Below, piece by piece: positions 1-12,363 of a stretch of 64,000 nt of DNA. The stretch is from Brachynemurus nebulosus (Eukaryota; Arthropoda; Insecta; Neuroptera; Myrmeleontidae), in assembly GCA_035578155.1 (NCBI GenBank), contig JAPWDM010000012.1, positions 14,080,501-14,144,500 on the forward strand, in the 5' to 3' direction. Every line of letters starts with the position of its first letter. Position 1 is the first letter of the stretch. The translations under genes and the position numbers were made by a program. The notes beneath the pieces are model-generated. The model did no database searches and had not been told where the DNA came from. It was given only the letters and a program-made list of their open reading frames with translations.

Positions 1-106
1 ACGATATTTGTTTAGTTAATACTTTGGATAGAGTCAGACCAAGTGGAATATATGTATAGAATCCTCAGGGGTAACCGTCTGGAGGCTTCCCGATACGGAA
101 GTGTGT

Positions 107-255
107 AGGATAATTCCAGTTCAGGGATAGATTCATTCTTCTTACCGGGCCCCCTCCAAATTAAAATAAATCTCAAATATAGTAATGATTCAAATATTCA
201 AAATAGAGTTTGACCGGACCCTTTAAAAAACCGGGTCCTAGCCATTTGTCTCATT
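107..255 (+). repeat. Low-copy repeat, unit 1
   Basis: The segment from AGGATAATTCCAGTTCAGGG through CTTCTTACCGGGCCCCC to GTCCTAGCCATTTGTCTC is repeated at 782-930 with few changes, and in degraded form at about 61375-61575. The two close copies bracket CAAGAC copy A. Nothing coding is seen. Confidence 0.8.
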
Positions 256-305
256 TGTCTTTGCGAGAGTGGTTTTGACTTTAACCATTAATTTTTGCCC
301 ATAAC

Positions 306-781
306 TAGTGATGAGCAAAATTAGTCCTGGTCTTGCCGTCTTGTCTTGGTCTTGCATTTTTTACAAGACCAAGACCAAGACCAAGACTATGTATACCAAG
401 AGCAAGACCAACACCAAGACTATAAGTATGGCTGCAAGACCAATACAAAGACTCAAGTGAGCAAGACCAAGACAAAAGCAAGAAAAAAGCAAGACTCTTG
501 CTAAACTATTTAAATAGTTTGAAAGTATAATTAATACCGTAAAGAGAGAAAATTCTGAGTATAGAAGGAAAAAATTTGCTAATAAAAAAATGCAAGAAAG
601 TGCAAGATTTTTAGCAACACCAAGACCAAAACCAATACCAAGACTGCATTTTCCAAGACCAAGACCAAGACCGAGACTCAAACTGCTCTAGCAAGACCAA
701 GATCAAGATTCTTAATGCAAGACCAAGACCAAGACCAAGACTGCCAAGTCTTGGTCTTGGTCTTGAATTAGCTCATCACTA
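306..781. mobile_element. CAAGAC hAT MITE copy A
   Basis: TAGTGATGAGC termini are inverted at both ends. CAAGAC hexamers fill the arms, with an AT-rich core containing AGTATAATTAATACCG. No matching 8-bp flanks: CCCATAAC on the left, AGGATAAT on the right. It sits between two copies of a low-copy repeat (107-255 and 782-930), which suggests rearrangement. Confidence 0.85.
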
Positions 782-930
782 AGGATAATTCCAGTTCAGG
801 GATGGATTCATTCTTCTTACCGGGCCCCCCTTCAAATTAAAATAAATCTCAAATAAAGATTCAAATATTCAAAATAGACAGTTTGACCGGACCCTTTAAA
901 AAACCGGATCCTAGCCATTTGTCTCATTTA
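782..930 (+). repeat. Low-copy repeat, unit 2
   Basis: Second copy of the 107-255 segment, beginning directly at the right end of CAAGAC copy A. It shares CTTCTTACCGGGCCCCC and GACCGGACCCTTTAAAAAAC. Confidence 0.8.
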
Positions 931-959
931 TCTATGCGATGATTCAACCCTGAGTATCG

Positions 960-1345
960 ATATTTATCTGAATTATATGGTCGGCCAAGTGGTCGGAAAA
1001 CGACATTTCATATTACACAATCCTAATGTTATTCCATTTAATGACGGAAATGATTTTAGGCTACAAGAAATCTATTCAGAATTTGTCTGAATTATGTGAT
1101 CGACTAACAATAAGTGGCCGGAAAACGACATTTAATATTAACACAATCTTAATGTGAAGAATCCGGGCTACAAGTATTTATTTTAAAATTAAGAATTGCC
1201 TTTAAACAATTCTCTAATACTTAAGAAAGTGTCGATATGTATCTAAATTACATGATGGGCCAAGTGGTCGGAAGACGACATTTCACATTACACGATCCTA
1301 ATGTTATTTCAATTAAGGGTGGAAATGATTCCAGGCTACAAGAAA
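960..1345 (+). repeat. Imperfect tandem repeat, units about 115-150 bp
   Basis: Three units share the block GGCCAAGTGGTCGGAAAACG (or a close variant) then ACATTTCATATTACACAATC and a following AGGCTACAAG. They start near 966, 1083 and 1230. The middle one is rearranged. A single diverged piece (ATTATTCCAGGCTACAATAA) recurs near 61308. Confidence 0.6.
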
Positions 1346-1658
1346 TCTATTCAAAGTTACAGAACTGTTTTTAAAAATTTTTCTAATGCAAATTTTTTTT
1401 TACACCATCAAAAAAAGCGTAAAATATTACATAAAATAAGCTTTTGAACCATTGTTCTAAGTAAGTGAACTAGTTTTTGAGAAAAATTAAAAAATTTGCT
1501 AAATTTCTTTACAATAACAATATATCTATCAAAGAGCTAAATTTTTATGGATGTCCAGTCTTTTGAAATTCGCTATGTTATAGTACATATTGTCAAGCTT
1601 AAGAAAACTGTGCGCTTGAAAATACCTGGAATTTAGGTACGAGAAAAGTATAGTAAAA

Positions 1659-1976
1659 GTAATCGGGTTTATTTATAAAAGCATTGTCACTAAAAGGTAT
1701 GAAATAAAAGCTCTTTTAAAAAACCGACTTCAAAAAGTAAAAAATTGTTAATAGCACGAATTTTGAAGTCAGGCGGGGCATCATATGTAAAATTGGGATT
1801 GAATGTGCTTGAAAAATTCATGAATTCTTCAAGATCTACATTTTTTTTATACTACTCTCCGCCTGACTTCAAAATTCGTGCTATTAACAATTTTTTACTT
1901 TTTGAAGTCGGTTTTTTAAAAGAGCTTTTATTTCATACCTTTTAGTGACAATGCTTTTATAAATAAACCCGATTAC
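1659..1976. repeat. Perfect 118-bp inverted repeat with 82-bp loop
   Basis: Arms 1659-1776 and 1859-1976 are reverse complements with no mismatch or gap that I can find by direct comparison. They run from GTAATCGGGTTTATTT through AAAAAACCGACTTCAAAAAG to GAAGTCAGGCGG. The transcript would fold into a long hairpin. It is probably a foldback-type MITE; a target duplication was not found. Confidence 0.9.
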
Positions 1977-3678
1977 AATTTTTTATTTGGTTTTTAACAT
2001 TTTTTTATTAAATTCCAAATTTCATACGTTTAGGTGGAATAGTTTCCAAAATACCAGTGTCCAAAAATAATAATTTTGGGCACTCACTGACTTTGCTTTG
2101 AAATTTAGAACATTAATAATGTTTAAAGTAATAATTACTAGGAAAATAAGAAATCAAGAAAAATCTACCGATTTTTCAAGTCATCAAAGAATTTTTAACT
2201 TCCCATTGAAAGTTATTGTAATATTTTACCGATTTTACGAATCGCTAATTTTGATATATCTTTACGTTTCAAGGTCACTAGAATCCGAATCCATATTTTT
2301 TAGCGTGATGTCTGTGTGTGCGTTCGTTAGTTCGTTGGTTCGTTCGTTTGTTCGTTCGTTCGTGGGTTTTTTTTCGTCTTGCATATCTCGAGAACAAATG
2401 ATGATATCAACTCCACACTAATTTCATTAAATGCGTAATAAAAAAATGAAGACCGGATAAAGTTCTCAGTAAATTCGGATTAGCGGTTTGTTTTTTGTGG
2501 TAAAAAAACAGAATTAACTTTATTAAGATAACAGATTATATGGATTTTTTACCATAACATTATTATATAATGGCCTAAGAACCTTCCTTGATGTTAAAAA
2601 CGCCAGTATTTTATTACAAAATTTCAAAAAAAAAAATAATAAGAAACTTGAAAATTAGTTTTTTCCAAAATATATTTTGTCTCGCATATCTTGAGAACAA
2701 ATGATGTTATCATTTGTTTGATAAGGGTGGAGCCCCCACCCTTAAGTACGGAAGGCGAAGCCCCCGGTATGGTGCAAGGGGCAAAGCCTCTATTGGGGGC
2801 CCAGGGGAGAAGTTGCCCGAAATGGAAAAAGAATTATTTATGTACAGTAGTCTCTAGTCTTTAAGCACACCCAATGGGAAGTTGACAGTGTGGGTAGACC
2901 TGTCCCCCAAATTTTTTAAACTAGGTACTGACAGAAAATTATTTTTAGGATAATTGGATCAACATAAATTAAAAAAAAATATGTTACTATATAGATATTA
3001 AAGTAAATAATTTTGCATATAAAAATTATAAATTTCCCATAATTATTCATATTGCTCATATTATTGAAGATGGTTAAAAAATTACTCAACCAATGTCAAC
3101 AAAATTTTTATGGGATTACCTGGAGAACTTTATCTACTAATTAAAAAAATAATGGCGCAAATTGGGTCAGAAATGTGAGGTCAGAAACTTTAATAATTAT
3201 TATTTTTCAAAAATTATCAAACGAAAAATTCTCATGACGATGACTTGAAACAAAAAATTAAAAAGTCAACAATTAGTGGGTGTGAATGCGTTGAAAAATT
3301 TTTGACGTTATTTTGTAAATTATATAAAAACTCCCGCAAAAAAAAAAATGTTAGGTACTATGTATTCATTATTAATAGTAGGTAACACTGTCATGTAGTA
3401 AGTAGGTAATACAACTTACTAATAGTGTAGTAACACCTCAACAGTCATCTGTCCAAATCACATCACATCAAGTCACATCTGACATCATCATGCGCGTTAA
3501 TAAATTGTCACGATAAAAAATGTGATAATGAACTCTTTCCGGCAACATAAAAATACTTTTTAATGATTTTGTTAACGATGCAAATACTAAACCGTACGAT
3601 ATGTATTTAAATTCATCATTACGTACATGGAATATGTACTGTAAAATGGAATGAATTGGGACTCAAGATGAATCCTAA
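1977..3678. other. No gene seen; repeat fragments
   Basis: Contains a CGTTCGTT microsatellite at about 2325-2365 flanked by repeat-like ATCTCGAGAACAAATGATG, which recurs at about 2683-2707, followed by a G/C-rich repeat piece (GGGTGGAGCCCCC) at about 2728-2820. The remaining AT-rich sequence shows nothing recognisable. Confidence 0.4.
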
Positions 3679-4772
3679 TCCTAACTAATATTATAAATGC
3701 GAAAGTGAGTTTGTTTGTTTGTTTGTTTGACTGGCTTTCACGATTCAACAGTTTAACCAATCAACTTGAAACTAGTGATGAGCAAATGCAAGACCAAGAC
3801 CAAGACTTGGCAGTCTTGGTCTTGGTCTTGTTCTTGCATTAAGAATCTTGGTCTTGGTCTTGCTAGAGCAGTTTGAGTCTTGGTCTTGGTCTTGGTCTTG
3901 CAAAATGCTGTTTTCGTATTGGTCTTGGTCTTGGTCTTGCAAAATGCTGTTTTCGTATTGGTCTTGGTCTTGGTATTGCTAAAAAATCTTGCACTTTCTT
4001 GCATTTTTTATTAGCGAATTTTTTCCTTCTAAAATCAGAATTTTCTCTCTTTATGGTATTAGTTATACTTTCAAATTATTTAAATAGTTTAGCAAGGGTC
4101 TTGCTTTTGTCTTGGTCTTGCTCACTTGAGTCTTGCTATTAGTCTTGCAGCCATACTTATAGTCTTGGTCTTGGTCTTGCTCTTGGTATACATAGTCTTG
4201 GTCTTAGTCTTGGTCTTGCGAAAAATGCAAGACCAAGACAAGACTGCAAGACCAAGACTAATTTTGCTCGTCACTACTTGAAACTTTGCACAGACATTAC
4301 TTGTGGGACAGAGACGGTTATAGGCTACTTTTTATCGCGATAAAATATCTCATTCCTAAGGGAAAATGTATTTAAAACGATACAATGAAATAACAACAAA
4401 CTATTAATTAAATGATGATTGATTTCAAACTTTGCATATTGTTTACAGAGTGGACGAAAAAGGACACAGACTACTTTCTACTCCGGGAAAATATCTAACT
4501 CCTGTGGAAAGTCTTATCCCACAGGTTGGAAAATATATTTAAAACAGTATAAAAAAGAATCATTGATTTCGATCGAACTTTGCATGTTGTTAAATGAATA
4601 TTATAGTCTATTTTTTACCCGAGGGAAATATTTTATTTCTGTGGGAAAATTCCAAAGAAAAAGTAACAGTTCTCGACGCGCAATAGCCACCCGCTGACAG
4701 TACACTTTATAGGTTTTAACTAGATGCCATAATTTCAAAAGCTACACGAGCAAAGCCGCGGGTAAATGCTAG
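3679..4772 (+). mobile_element. Helitron-like element (Lep1 type), interrupted by hAT copy B
   Basis: Starts TCCTAACTAATATTATAAAT, continues GCGAAAGTGAGTTTGTTTG, and ends GCGGGTAAATGCTAG. The TC...CTAG termini, absence of TIRs and this 5' sequence match non-autonomous Lep1-like Helitrons of insects. The hAT element splits it at CTTGAAAC. No Rep/helicase coding. Confidence 0.75.
3773..4276. mobile_element. CAAGAC hAT MITE copy B
   Basis: TAGTGATGAGCAAATG to ...GCTCGTCACTA, with an exact 8-bp duplication CTTGAAAC (3765-3772 and 4277-4284). The 8-bp TSD identifies hAT. It is nested in a Helitron-like element. Orientation is opposite to copy A. Confidence 0.95.
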
Positions 4773-5121
4773 TATCATATATGGTATTCTTAAATTATAG
4801 TAGAATAATTATTGTTTTGATTGGCAATAGTGATTAACCCAAAAAACTGAATGAAAAATATTAAAAAATCATTTTTAATTAACGTCTTAACACAGTGTTA
4901 TATTTTGTTTTGAAAAGTTTACCTAAAAACATTTTTTTTTTTTTTGGTATTTTTATAAATAAATTCTATCTGGGAAATAGTTTTTTTTTTAGGACAATTT
5001 TCAAATTTCGTGTACTTGTTATTATTTAAAATGTACTAATTAAAAACTGTTTTTGTCAAAAAAAAAAAAAATACCCTATAGGAACAGAGAAAATGGATGT
5101 AAACATTTGATTTTCGATATA

Positions 5122-5689
5122 CAGTCAAATCGCGTTATAAGTCCGCTTCGGCGCTGTTGGAGAATATAATTCGAAGAATTCCTGTACCCTCACTTGTGCT
5201 TAGTAGTCGACCGCCGTAATTTGCACTTCCCTTACTTTTCAAGCGTGTGAGTGTGTACTTATTGATAATCAAATAGCCCGGACGTTTAGTGCAGTATTAC
5301 CATTCGTAACTTCGTTAGAAGCGGCACAAAATCTACTTATTTTTAATAAATACATCTACTAATATTTTCTAAATGCGTTCTATAGTTTGTGTGACAGGAG
5401 TTTAAACGATATTGTCCGCACATATTTTCTTTAAAAAAATTTTTAAAATCTTTTGTAGAAATTGTAAACAATATTATTAGTCAAACAAAGTTTGTAATAT
5501 ATCCACGCGATGAACGAACAAAACTTACTTACTTAGGTACTTAATCGTACGCTTGCTACCTTATCTTATTAAACATCAACACCAATGTTCCGGTCTCATA
5601 ACGAGAAACTGAAATGAATTTTTTTCGGTCATGGAGGGGGATGTTTACAACAGAAATAAAATCGGCGGACTTATAACGCGATTCGACCG
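5122..5689. mobile_element. pogo/Tigger-like MITE (CAGTCAAATCGCG)
   Basis: CAGTCAAATCGCGTTATAAG and the inverted CTTATAACGCGATTCGACCG form the ends, with TA outside both (5120-5121 and 5690-5691). The CAGTC start with a TTATAA block is characteristic of pogo-type elements. 568 bp, no transposase. Confidence 0.85.
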
Positions 5690-5893
5690 TACCTACTTTA
5701 TAAAAATTATGTTTTGTGCCCATTTCTACAAAAAATTATGAAATATTCTCTTTTTTGGTGTACATAAGTATACAAAATTCCAAATTATATTTGAATTTCA
5801 ATTTTGGTCAACCTTAATGATCGTCTCTATTCATCTTATTATCATCTCTTTTAACCCCAATTTACCATAAAGTAAAATTACATATGAACGGTA

Positions 5894-6286
5894 CAGGGGA
5901 AAAACGATCATAGTCACAAAATGTAAATTTTTCTGGGGAGCGTTTTTAAACTTTAAAGTGTGAATCGCGCATTTTTCAACATAAAAATTTTTTGCCTGAA
6001 AACCACGCATAGGATCTGGTTCAAACTTTCGGTGGTTATTACTAATATAGAAGACGCCATGCCAGCAGAAAATAAACGGCTAGTCGTTTTCGCGAAATTT
6101 GACATTGAATCATGTATTATATGCACATTTTTCGGTAAAAAAATTTGTTCTTCTCCTGCATATCACGTACTATGTTTGATTTTAACGTGTAAAATTAGCA
6201 CGGGGTCAATATTTTGCATACTGCCAACATAACAACATGAATTTTGGCATTTTTTACTTTTTGTGACTATGATCGTTTTTCCCCTG
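5894..6286. mobile_element. TA-flanked MITE (CAGGGGAAAAACGATC)
   Basis: TIRs of about 34 bp, beginning CAGGGGAAAAACGATC and differing at one position, with TA at 5892-5893 and 6287-6288. 393 bp. The interior frame is a by-product of AT-rich sequence. Tc1/mariner superfamily by TSD. Confidence 0.88.
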
Positions 6287-6883
6287 TACCCTTCATATAA
6301 TTCCGATAATTTTTTCAAAAACCAGAAAATTTTTACTAGCAAAAATACGATATAGAACTCGAAATTGTTCCAGTTTATTCCGTTTTATGGTACCATCACA
6401 TCTCAAACAGTGGCGGATTCTTTGAAAGACGTACTGGTAGGCAGATGTTTTTGGTCTATACACTGAAATCGATAATTTTTGTAACTGACTGAATAATTTT
6501 TTAAACGTACCTATGTACATACTTCACACATTTTACATACGTAGATATATTGAGCGATAGTCAACGTGTGAGGTTCCACACGCACTTGCTCAAAAATAAA
6601 TAAATATTCTTTATGTCATAAAAATCAAAATGTGATTGATTACTTGGTATGTATATCGCACGATAGCGCTGCGATCGCCGACGCTGTAGATTGCCACATT
6701 TTATTTATAACAAATTTTTTTTTCGTGTTATTACTTTCTGTTTAATTACTGCCATAAAACGAGTGTATTACCGTTTTTCCAAGTAGAAATTATACATTCA
6801 GGAATACTTTTTTTTGGGTGGTTTCATTTTTAAATACTTTAATTTCGTAGAATTCTTACTATTTTACCAAATGTTTTATTTAA

Positions 6884-7985
6884 GGGGAGATTCGCTAAAA
6901 AAAAATAAATCGATTTTTTTTCATAATTATGTTTCTTAAGGTGTCAGAAATATTCTTCACAAATTTTTATTAAAAAAAATGAAAAATCAAAAAGTTATGA
7001 GCATTTTAGTGCACGCACTTTGCTATAATTCAATTTAAATAAAAAACTTTATAAATGTATTTTGTCGAAAGTACGTTTTTTGATATTGTTCTTCATGTAT
7101 CTCAAAAAGTAATTGAGATATTGACATAAATCAAAGTGCATATTATTCCTCGATACAGTGATGAGCAAATACAAGACCAAGACCAAGACTTGACAGTCTT
7201 GGTCTTGGTCTTGTTCTTACATTAAGAATCTTGGTCTTGGTCTTGGTCTTGCAAAATGCAGTCTTGGTATTGGTCTTGGTATTGCTAAAGAATCTTGCAC
7301 TTTCTTGCATTTTTTTATTAGCGAATTTTTTTCTTCTAAAATCAGATTTTTCTCTTTACTCTTAAACTATTTAAATAACTTAGCAAGAGTCTTGCTTTTT
7401 TCTTGCTATTGTCTTGGTCTTGCTCACTTGAGTCTTGGTATTGATCATGCAGCCATACTTATAGTCTTGGTCTTGGTCTTGCTCTTGGTATACATAGTCT
7501 TGGTCTTGCATTTTTTGCTCATCACTACTCGATACGGTCATTTTGGCATGAACTAGGATCTTTTGATTTCGTAATATATTTTCAAAATGGCGGTTGTTTA
7601 TAGTCGAGAAAATGCGGTGATTTTTGAAAATTTGTTTTCAAAATGCGATTCTCGCTGGTTTTTTTATTTTTTTCTTAGATCCTATAGTTAGTGCCATAAC
7701 TGTATATGTATATTTTCAGAAAATTCTTGATTTTTTTTATTTTGGTTCACTGGCGATTTCAGAACGCGAGGAACCATCAAGGTGAAAAAATCTCGCAGTG
7801 TTCTCTTCAAAGCCATTTTTAAACTCAGCTCTTTTTTTTTTTAAATTTTGCTTAAAAAAATTTTTTTCGTAATCTCAGTGTTGTATATTTAGTTTTTTAA
7901 TAAAATATTTATTTGTACTCATAAAAAAAAAAAAAAAAAATAATAATAAAAGTCGACTTTTGATGTTTTTTTGGAGAATCTCCCC
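6884..7985. mobile_element. TTAA-flanked element, copy 1 (GGGGAGATTCGC), interrupted
   Basis: Inverted ends GGGGAGATTCGC with TTAA at 6880-6883 and 7986-7989. TTAA targets are used by the piggyBac and Kolobok superfamilies; the GGGG end does not decide between them. Body without the nested CAAGAC copy is about 723 bp. The interior matches the copy at 55471 throughout. No transposase frame. Confidence 0.88.
7157..7527. mobile_element. CAAGAC hAT MITE copy C
   Basis: AGTGATGAGCAAAT to ...GCTCATCACTA, with TSD CTCGATAC (7149-7156 and 7528-7535). The first T of the left terminus is lost. It is nested in the TTAA element at 6884-7985; the paralogous element at 55471-56211 has no insertion there. 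At 371 bp it is the shortest copy. Confidence 0.93.
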
Positions 7986-8420
7986 TTAAGTTTTTATTAT
8001 TTTCAAATGAATTGGATCAAACAAATTGGGAGTTGCTAGAGAAAATGTGTATGTGTGTGTGTGAAGTTGAAGTTGATTTGGACCGTGCACTTGAATTTTC
8101 ATTAAATTAAATTTTATAAATAATTTTCAATATGTTATTTTATTGCAAGGACTGAATAGAAGTGTTTTGATTTGGTACATCACGTTACAGCATATTGTAA
8201 ATTTTATTATTAAATAAAAACGGAAGGCTAGAAGATATTTACAGTATGGATATGTTTGTATATATTAACGAAAAGACATGTCGTTTACCGGGAATTCCAA
8301 AAGTAGGTATGTTGCAAATTTTATCAATCTCAGGTACCTACATATATTATGACTATCTGCGCCACACGATTTCACTTGCGCAGAATTATCTGATTTATGT
8401 GTCAAATTACTTTTAAATCA

Positions 8421-8770
8421 GATATTCCAAAATTTTACACAAAGCCAGTTTCTTGTGGTACATACTTCATTACCCTTACCCAACGACTCCAAAATCTTCC
8501 AGTATTAATTCCTTGTATTTGAGCAAAATTTTGTCAGCCTTCGAAGACCTTAAGGAGCAAGTTTAATTCAAAGGGCATTTTTTTCAGAATCTTTCCAGAT
8601 ATTCCAAAATTTTACAACAAACCAGTTTTTTGCAGTACTTCATTCCCCTCACCCACCGACTCCAGAATTTTCCAGTATTAATTCCTTGTATTTGAGTAAA
8701 ATTTTGTCAGTTTTCCAAAACCTTAAGGAGTAATTGTAACTTAACGAGCATATTTTCCAGAATTTGTTCA
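8421..8770 (+). repeat. Two-unit tandem repeat, period 177
   Basis: GATATTCCAAAATTTTACA starts at 8421 and again at 8598. Both units contain CCAGTATTAATTCCTTGTAT and ACCTTAAGGAG, with moderate divergence. The ACCGGTAA element begins right after. Confidence 0.75.
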
Positions 8771-8774
8771 GGAT

Positions 8775-9527
8775 TACGGATTGTAATACCGGTAAACCGG
8801 TAAGTCACTGATTTTTACCGGTAATTCGATAAATTAAAAATAATATGTTTGAAGATTTTTGTAAGTTCATTTTATTTCATAGAAGGATGATTCAATTTAT
8901 TGAACGTAAATGTACACAATCAAATTACCCCTTACTGTGTATCCATAATAAACTATTCTATGATACACTAAAATCGCACAATGCAATGATCAGTTTTAAA
9001 ATGCATATGAATATAATAAAACGTCCTTTTCCTATTTACTTACATAATATTATTCAAATCAGCTGTACATTTTCCAAAATAATTAAACATTACGTTAAAT
9101 GATTACATTGTAACAAGAGGTAAGTAAATTTTTATTACAGGTATCGTAAGTATATATAATTGATTCATATTTTAGGATTATTTAACAAAATTTAAAATTA
9201 TTTTTTCAATAAACAATAACAATGGGCGGTATATTTCTATGAAGAAAGCTGTAGGATACCTACAAAGTCGTCGGAAATCAAACAGATAAAATTACCGAAA
9301 ACTAATGTTGAATTTTCCAAAATTTTTATAATTATAAGTACACGTTCAAATATTGTATATAATGACCTTAATAAAATAATTTTAGGTTTTTTTTTTTTTT
9401 TTTTTTTTTTTTAGTATTATATTTTCTGTGCTTTAAAAAATATCGGTAAATTACCGACAAACCGGTTTTGCTAAAAAAATTACAGAATTATCGGTAAATG
9501 AAAAATTCGGTAAATTTACAATCCCTA
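8775..9527. mobile_element. ACCGGTAA-rich hAT-like element
   Basis: Inverted ends GGATTGTAA are followed by reiterated ACCGGTAA and TACCGGTAATTC on the left and TTACCGACAAACCGG and TATCGGTAAAT on the right. The flanks TTCAGGAT and TTCTGGAA agree at 6 of 8 positions. A 24-base T run lies near 9390. No transposase coding is recognisable. The general design matches the CAAGAC and GGATACGG elements. Confidence 0.65.
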
Positions 9528-9637
9528 TTCTGGAATTTCAGCTATATTACAGCAGCTCCTTTGGTAAGACCTTAGTCCGGGACTATGGTAGAAATTTGTT
9601 TTGGAGCCTCTAGAACCCGAAAATTTACTTCACTAAA

Positions 9638-9701
<64 letters not shown>

Positions 9702-9860
9702 TTATGTGTGTGCACGATAACTCTCGAACGAAACGTTTAATGCTTATGAAATTTGGTGTGCGAGCTGGAATCCGGATTAACTTGGCTAAGTTCGTTAGCT
9801 AGACTATTCTAGATAAAACAAGTGCTAGTTAGTTATTCAATATGTATGTATGTGTTATAA
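9528..9860 (+). repeat. AT-microsatellite interspersed repeat, diverged copy
   Basis: Contains GGGACTATGGTAGAAATTTG, an (AT)n run at about 9640-9697 and GATAACTCTCGAACGAAACG. More diverged than the 11257 copy. It begins right at the end of the ACCGGTAA element. A piece of the family interior (TATGCAGATGCTGCGACAGG) recurs near 10213. Confidence 0.65.
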
Positions 9861-11256
9861 TAACAATAGCTCTGTTTCATCAAAATTAGCCAGATTTCTT
9901 AAGAGTACGTTATGGAAAGGTAATTTATATATGATGTCCTCCTTTAGAGAAAAAAATATAACTTATAGATATATTTGCATACCTAGAAAAAAAAATCGAA
10001 AACTGTAGTTATGTAATGTAATAACATATGAGATCCGTTACATTATATAAGATCCCTACATTATATGAGGATCCTGAGGACCCAGAAGCGCCAAAAATTA
10101 ACTACTGAACTGATTTTGAAAATTGTTTCACTATTAGAAAGCTAAACTATTTTAAATGGGTACAGGTCTTAGATGAGATCTGCCAGTGCCCAATATTTGG
10201 AAATTCGCTGTTATGCAGATGCTGCGACAGGGGTATTTCTGTTTAGTTTTTTTTTAAGATCTTAGGGCGCTGGAGAACATTTTGAACGTAGAGATTTTTA
10301 CGATTGGTTACGTAGTTGCCGCACCTTGAAAGAAAAAACGGGACACAGAACTTCTTCGGGTGGTTTTTATTCCTTGTAAAAAATACTGTTAATGATGGTG
10401 AGAGCACCGGGGAAGGGAGGTTAAAGTTTTTTTGCCTGTAAAACTCGATGGGCTTTGATGAGACCTCCATGTAGGTGGGTGATTTTTGAAAGATTTTATC
10501 ACAATTTAAGAATAAATGAGGTTTTGAATAAACACTTGTAAAAACAAAAACCTAAATGAAATGTATCCGATTGTTTTTCTTATTCCTGGAATGATTACAA
10601 TTGGATACACACTTTTGAAACACTGTGTAAATATATTTTCATAAATAAAGTGTGTGGTGATATCAAACAGCAAAAATGCTAGCAAGTCATTCCATTCGCC
10701 ACTCAATTTATACTCAGTTGAGCGATTTTAATCCAGCACTATCTATCGTCAATATCACAACAATCTTCCATATTCGTTCGTTGCTGCATTGCATCCATGC
10801 CGTGTGGTGTAAACAATAAAATTGGCGTGAAATGTTACAGAAACGCGAGAAATATTAGCAATTTCCATTTTTAAAAGCAAGAAAGCAAGCAAGTAAATAC
10901 CAACTTTGATTTAATGCATAATCATATGCATTTGCATACATATAGTGGGCAATGTGCATCTCAAATGCACTGCTTTGTGTCGTTTTTGTTGCAACAGGAT
11001 GCAAAAATTTATAAACTAAATTTCAGTTAAGTAATTGATGAGACATATTTCGTTTTCCTTTTTTTTTGTAAAATATTTGTTTATAAAGTAACATTTTGTG
11101 TTTTAACAGTGAGCAGAGTGATGTCTTAAATATAATATGCTAGAATTTAAAAATATTTTACTAGTATAGGTTAAGATGTCAACGAATTTATAACTTTACC
11201 TACCCGTTTTTTAGTGAAATATGAAAGATACTGTAAGATTGTTAAATAAATCACTA
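9861..11256. other. No gene seen
   Basis: AT-rich sequence with scraps of the AT-microsatellite family near 10190-10235. The block GTTAAGATGTCAACGAAT at about 11170-11250 recurs, diverged, at about 45735-45815. Short frames here have no recognisable domain. Confidence 0.4.

Positions 11257-12363
<1,107 letters not shown>

Noticed and set aside
361..4142. Frames rich in LGLGLGLA or KTKTKTNTKT (for example 361-681, 3753-4142, 18534-19028, 51210-51395, 52770-53371)
   Set aside because: They are translations of CAAGAC/GTCTTG hexamer arrays within TSD-flanked MITEs, in several frames on both strands.
3773..4276. CRISPR-like direct repeats
   Set aside because: Hexamers are contiguous, without unique spacers, and occur in a hAT MITE in a eukaryotic genome.
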